The notes under the pieces are model-generated. The model saw only the letters and a program-made list of their open reading frames with translations. It had not been told where the DNA came from and ran no database searches. The position numbers and the translations under genes were made by a program. Positions 3,645 through 5,184 of a stretch of DNA of 5,184 bases are shown one piece after another. The DNA is from an uncultured Clostridia bacterium. GTDB taxonomy: Bacteria; Bacillota; Clostridia; Oscillospirales; Ruminococcaceae. Every line of letters starts with the position of its first letter. Position 1 is the stretch's first letter. The stretch is from positions 1 to 5,184 of the forward strand of contig CANRPG010000146.1 in the NCBI GenBank assembly GCA_947632425.1. The letters run 5' to 3'.

Positions 3645-5184
3645 TTAACCGCGGAGCTTTTCTAGCAGCTGGTTTACATCGACCGGCTTTGTAATAAAGT
3701 CGTCCATACCGCTGGCGAAAGCTTTATCGCGCTCTTCGGCAAAGGAATTTGCGGTGCAGGCGAATATTCTGACCGTTTTTGCGTCGGGGCGGTCAAGCGC
3801 TCTCACTGCTTTTGCGGTCTCGAAGCCGTCCATCTCGGGCATCAGAAGATCCATAAGTATTATGCCGTATGTATCGGGGTCGGAATCGCTGAAAATTTGC
3901 AGAGCTTTTTTGCCGTTTTCTGCAAGGGTAGCTTTGAAACCCTCGCCTTCGAGAAGTTCTACAAGTATTTCGCCGTTGAGCTCGTTATCCTCGGCTATGA
4001 GTATACCCGGTTTTTCGCCGCCTGCAAGAAAAGATACGCTGTCTGTCTTTTCCTGCGGCTGTGTGGGTTTTGCAAGGAACGTGAACGTAAATGTACTTCC
4101 CTCGCCTTTTTTGCTTACGCAGGTGAGGTCGCCGCCCATAAGGCGTGCAAGTCTGCGGCTGATAGACAGACCGAGACCCGTTCCCTGATTGCCTTTAGAA
4201 ACGGTTTCAAGTTCCTGCGAGAACACGCTGAAGATATGCTTTTGAAATTCCTCGCTCATGCCCTTGCCTGTATCAGCAACGGTAACGGTGGTGAGCACAT
4301 TGCCGTCGGCGGCATCTGACTGGGTGAAAGAAACGCTTACTTTGCCGCCCTCGGCAGTGAATTTACGGGCGTTATCAAGAAGGTTGAGAAGTACCTGCTG
4401 TATGCGGACATCGTCTGCCAACACCCACGGGTGCGCTAAGTCATGATCTAGCGTGAAGTTTATTTTCTTATCTTCAAACGCGCCTGACTCTATAGAGCGG
4501 ATAGTCTGCGCGACAAAGCTAAGGTCAACGGGGCGCAGGACAAGCTCCATTTTGTTGGCTTCGAGCTTGGAAGAATCGAGGATATCGTTCACGAGCGACA
4601 GAAGATATTTTGCTGTTACCGATGACTGGCGCAGATAGCCCTGCATCTTTTCTTTGTCGTCTATCTTCTGCGACATAAGGTAGTTGAGACCTATAAGACC
4701 GTTGAGCGGCGTGCGTATCTCGTGGCTCATTGTGGACAAAAATCTGCCCTTGGCTTTGGCATCTGCCTTACTTGCGGCGATGCGTATTCTCTGGTTTGCT
4801 AAGATGATCACGAGTATTATTATAATAATGAATGCGATTATAGAGATCGCGACTGCATAGCGGTATCTTTCTATAAAATCGAGGAAAGTATAGTGATACT
4901 GGTTTTCCATAACGCCCTGAATGGTAAAGTTGCCTATTTCGTCTTCGCTGAGGAGGTCTATTGATTTATCGAGAATGCTGACTAAAGTTTTGCCGTCTTC
5001 CCGTGAAGGGCCTGCCTGACCCTCTTTAAAGGTAACTACCGCAGAAAAGCACAATTCATCGTCGAGATTGCGCACGGGTATGACTTTGAGCTGCTCATAT
5101 TTAGGTTTTGAGAGCCAGTATTCAACGACGAACTGGTTTTGTATCATAAGGTCGGCATCGCCTGATTTTACGGCATCAGAGCAG
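3645..5184 (-). CDS. Hybrid sensor histidine kinase with solute-binding-like sensor (5' partial)
   Basis: The frame is open to the window edge, so the start lies outside; the ATG at 5147 is internal. Numbered from that Met, the visible part begins with the end of a periplasmic solute-binding (SBP family 3-like) sensor domain, then FTIQGVMENQYHYTFLDF, one transmembrane segment (about 97-118), and a short linker. HisKA follows, with H142 in SHEIRTPLNG as the autophosphorylation site. The HATPase has N-box NLLDNA (255-260), G1 DTGKGM (292-297) and G2 GTGLGLS (322-328). A linker leads to a receiver domain with E386/D387, phosphoacceptor D433 in LMDLLMPEMDG, T465 and K487. There is no Hpt domain. 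All catalytic residues seem intact, so it should autophosphorylate and pass phosphate to its own receiver in the membrane. An extracytoplasmic amino-acid or other small-molecule ligand is possible but unidentified, and no separate response regulator lies in the window. It is upstream of cysK on the same strand, but a strong cysK promoter intervenes, so a functional link is only suggestive. Confidence 0.92.
   Translation of the reverse strand, partial: CSDAVKSGDADLMIQNQFVVEYWLSKPKYEQLKVIPVRNLDDELCFSAVVTFKEGQAGPSREDGKTLVSILDKSIDLLSEDEIGNFTIQGVMENQYHYTFLDFIERYRYAVAISIIAFIIIIILVIILANQRIRIAASKADAKAKGRFLSTMSHEIRTPLNGLIGLNYLMSQKIDDKEKMQGYLRQSSVTAKYLLSLVNDILDSSKLEANKMELVLRPVDLSFVAQTIRSIESGAFEDKKINFTLDHDLAHPWVLADDVRIQQVLLNLLDNARKFTAEGGKVSVSFTQSDAADGNVLTTVTVADTGKGMSEEFQKHIFSVFSQELETVSKGNQGTGLGLSISRRLARLMGGDLTCVSKKGEGSTFTFTFLAKPTQPQEKTDSVSFLAGGEKPGILIAEDNELNGEILVELLEGEGFKATLAENGKKALQIFSDSDPDTYGIILMDLLMPEMDGFETAKAVRALDRPDAKTVRIFACTANSFAEERDKAFASGMDDFITKPVDVNQLLEKLRG

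Noticed and set aside
3447..3665. Plus-strand 72-residue open frame across the cysK upstream region
   Set aside because: It is low-complexity (His/Tyr/Thr-rich), has no Shine-Dalgarno, and lies over the cysK promoter, leader ORF and kinase stop, which explain the region better.
5145..5147. ATG as start of the histidine kinase
   Set aside because: The frame stays open to the window edge (visible residues SDAVKSGDADL precede it) and the sensor domain would be cut in half.

Overview
The window looks like chromosomal DNA of a low-to-moderate GC anaerobic Firmicute, probably a Ruminococcus-like member of the Oscillospiraceae. That is inferred from codon use, near-consensus SigA-type promoters, strong AGGAGG-type ribosome binding sites, the CysK sequence and the lipoprotein style. 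No rRNA, tRNA, mobile element or CRISPR array is visible, and the assignment to a genus is only an inference.

Layout, left to right. (1) Plus strand, 1-1238: the 3' part of a DUF4097-type beta-strand-repeat surface protein (cut by the window edge), joined through a TAATG overlap to a small papain/C39-like putative cysteine peptidase. (2) Minus strand, 1228-2310: two tandem paralogous lipoproteins with a 12-nt gap, driven by a perfect TTGACA-N17-TATAAT promoter with a stem-loop at the predicted mRNA 5' end. The last lipoprotein gene overlaps the peptidase gene tail-to-tail by 11 bp. (3) Minus strand, 2478-3407: cysK, O-acetylserine sulfhydrylase, with a T-tract terminator behind it. (4) 3408-3644: a dense regulatory region with a second perfect-consensus promoter, a 7-bp inverted repeat touching its -10 box, and a strong-SD 12-codon leader ORF (MMNIIMRRIMRC) whose last sense codon is Cys. 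It also holds an inverted repeat that may terminate the upstream gene and whose right arm contains the cysK -35 box. (5) Minus strand, 3645-5184: a hybrid sensor histidine kinase (periplasmic solute-binding-like sensor, one visible TM segment, HisKA, HATPase, receiver), cut at its 5' end by the window edge.

The minus-strand genes read in one direction (kinase, cysK, lipoproteins) but are separated by their own promoters and terminators, so they are probably three transcription units. The most interesting element is the cysK leader. A well-formed mini-gene ending in a cysteine codon sits in front of the gene that makes cysteine, which suggests cysteine-responsive attenuation or ribosome stalling. 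The second most interesting is the coupling of a DUF4097 repeat protein with a small C39-like peptidase.
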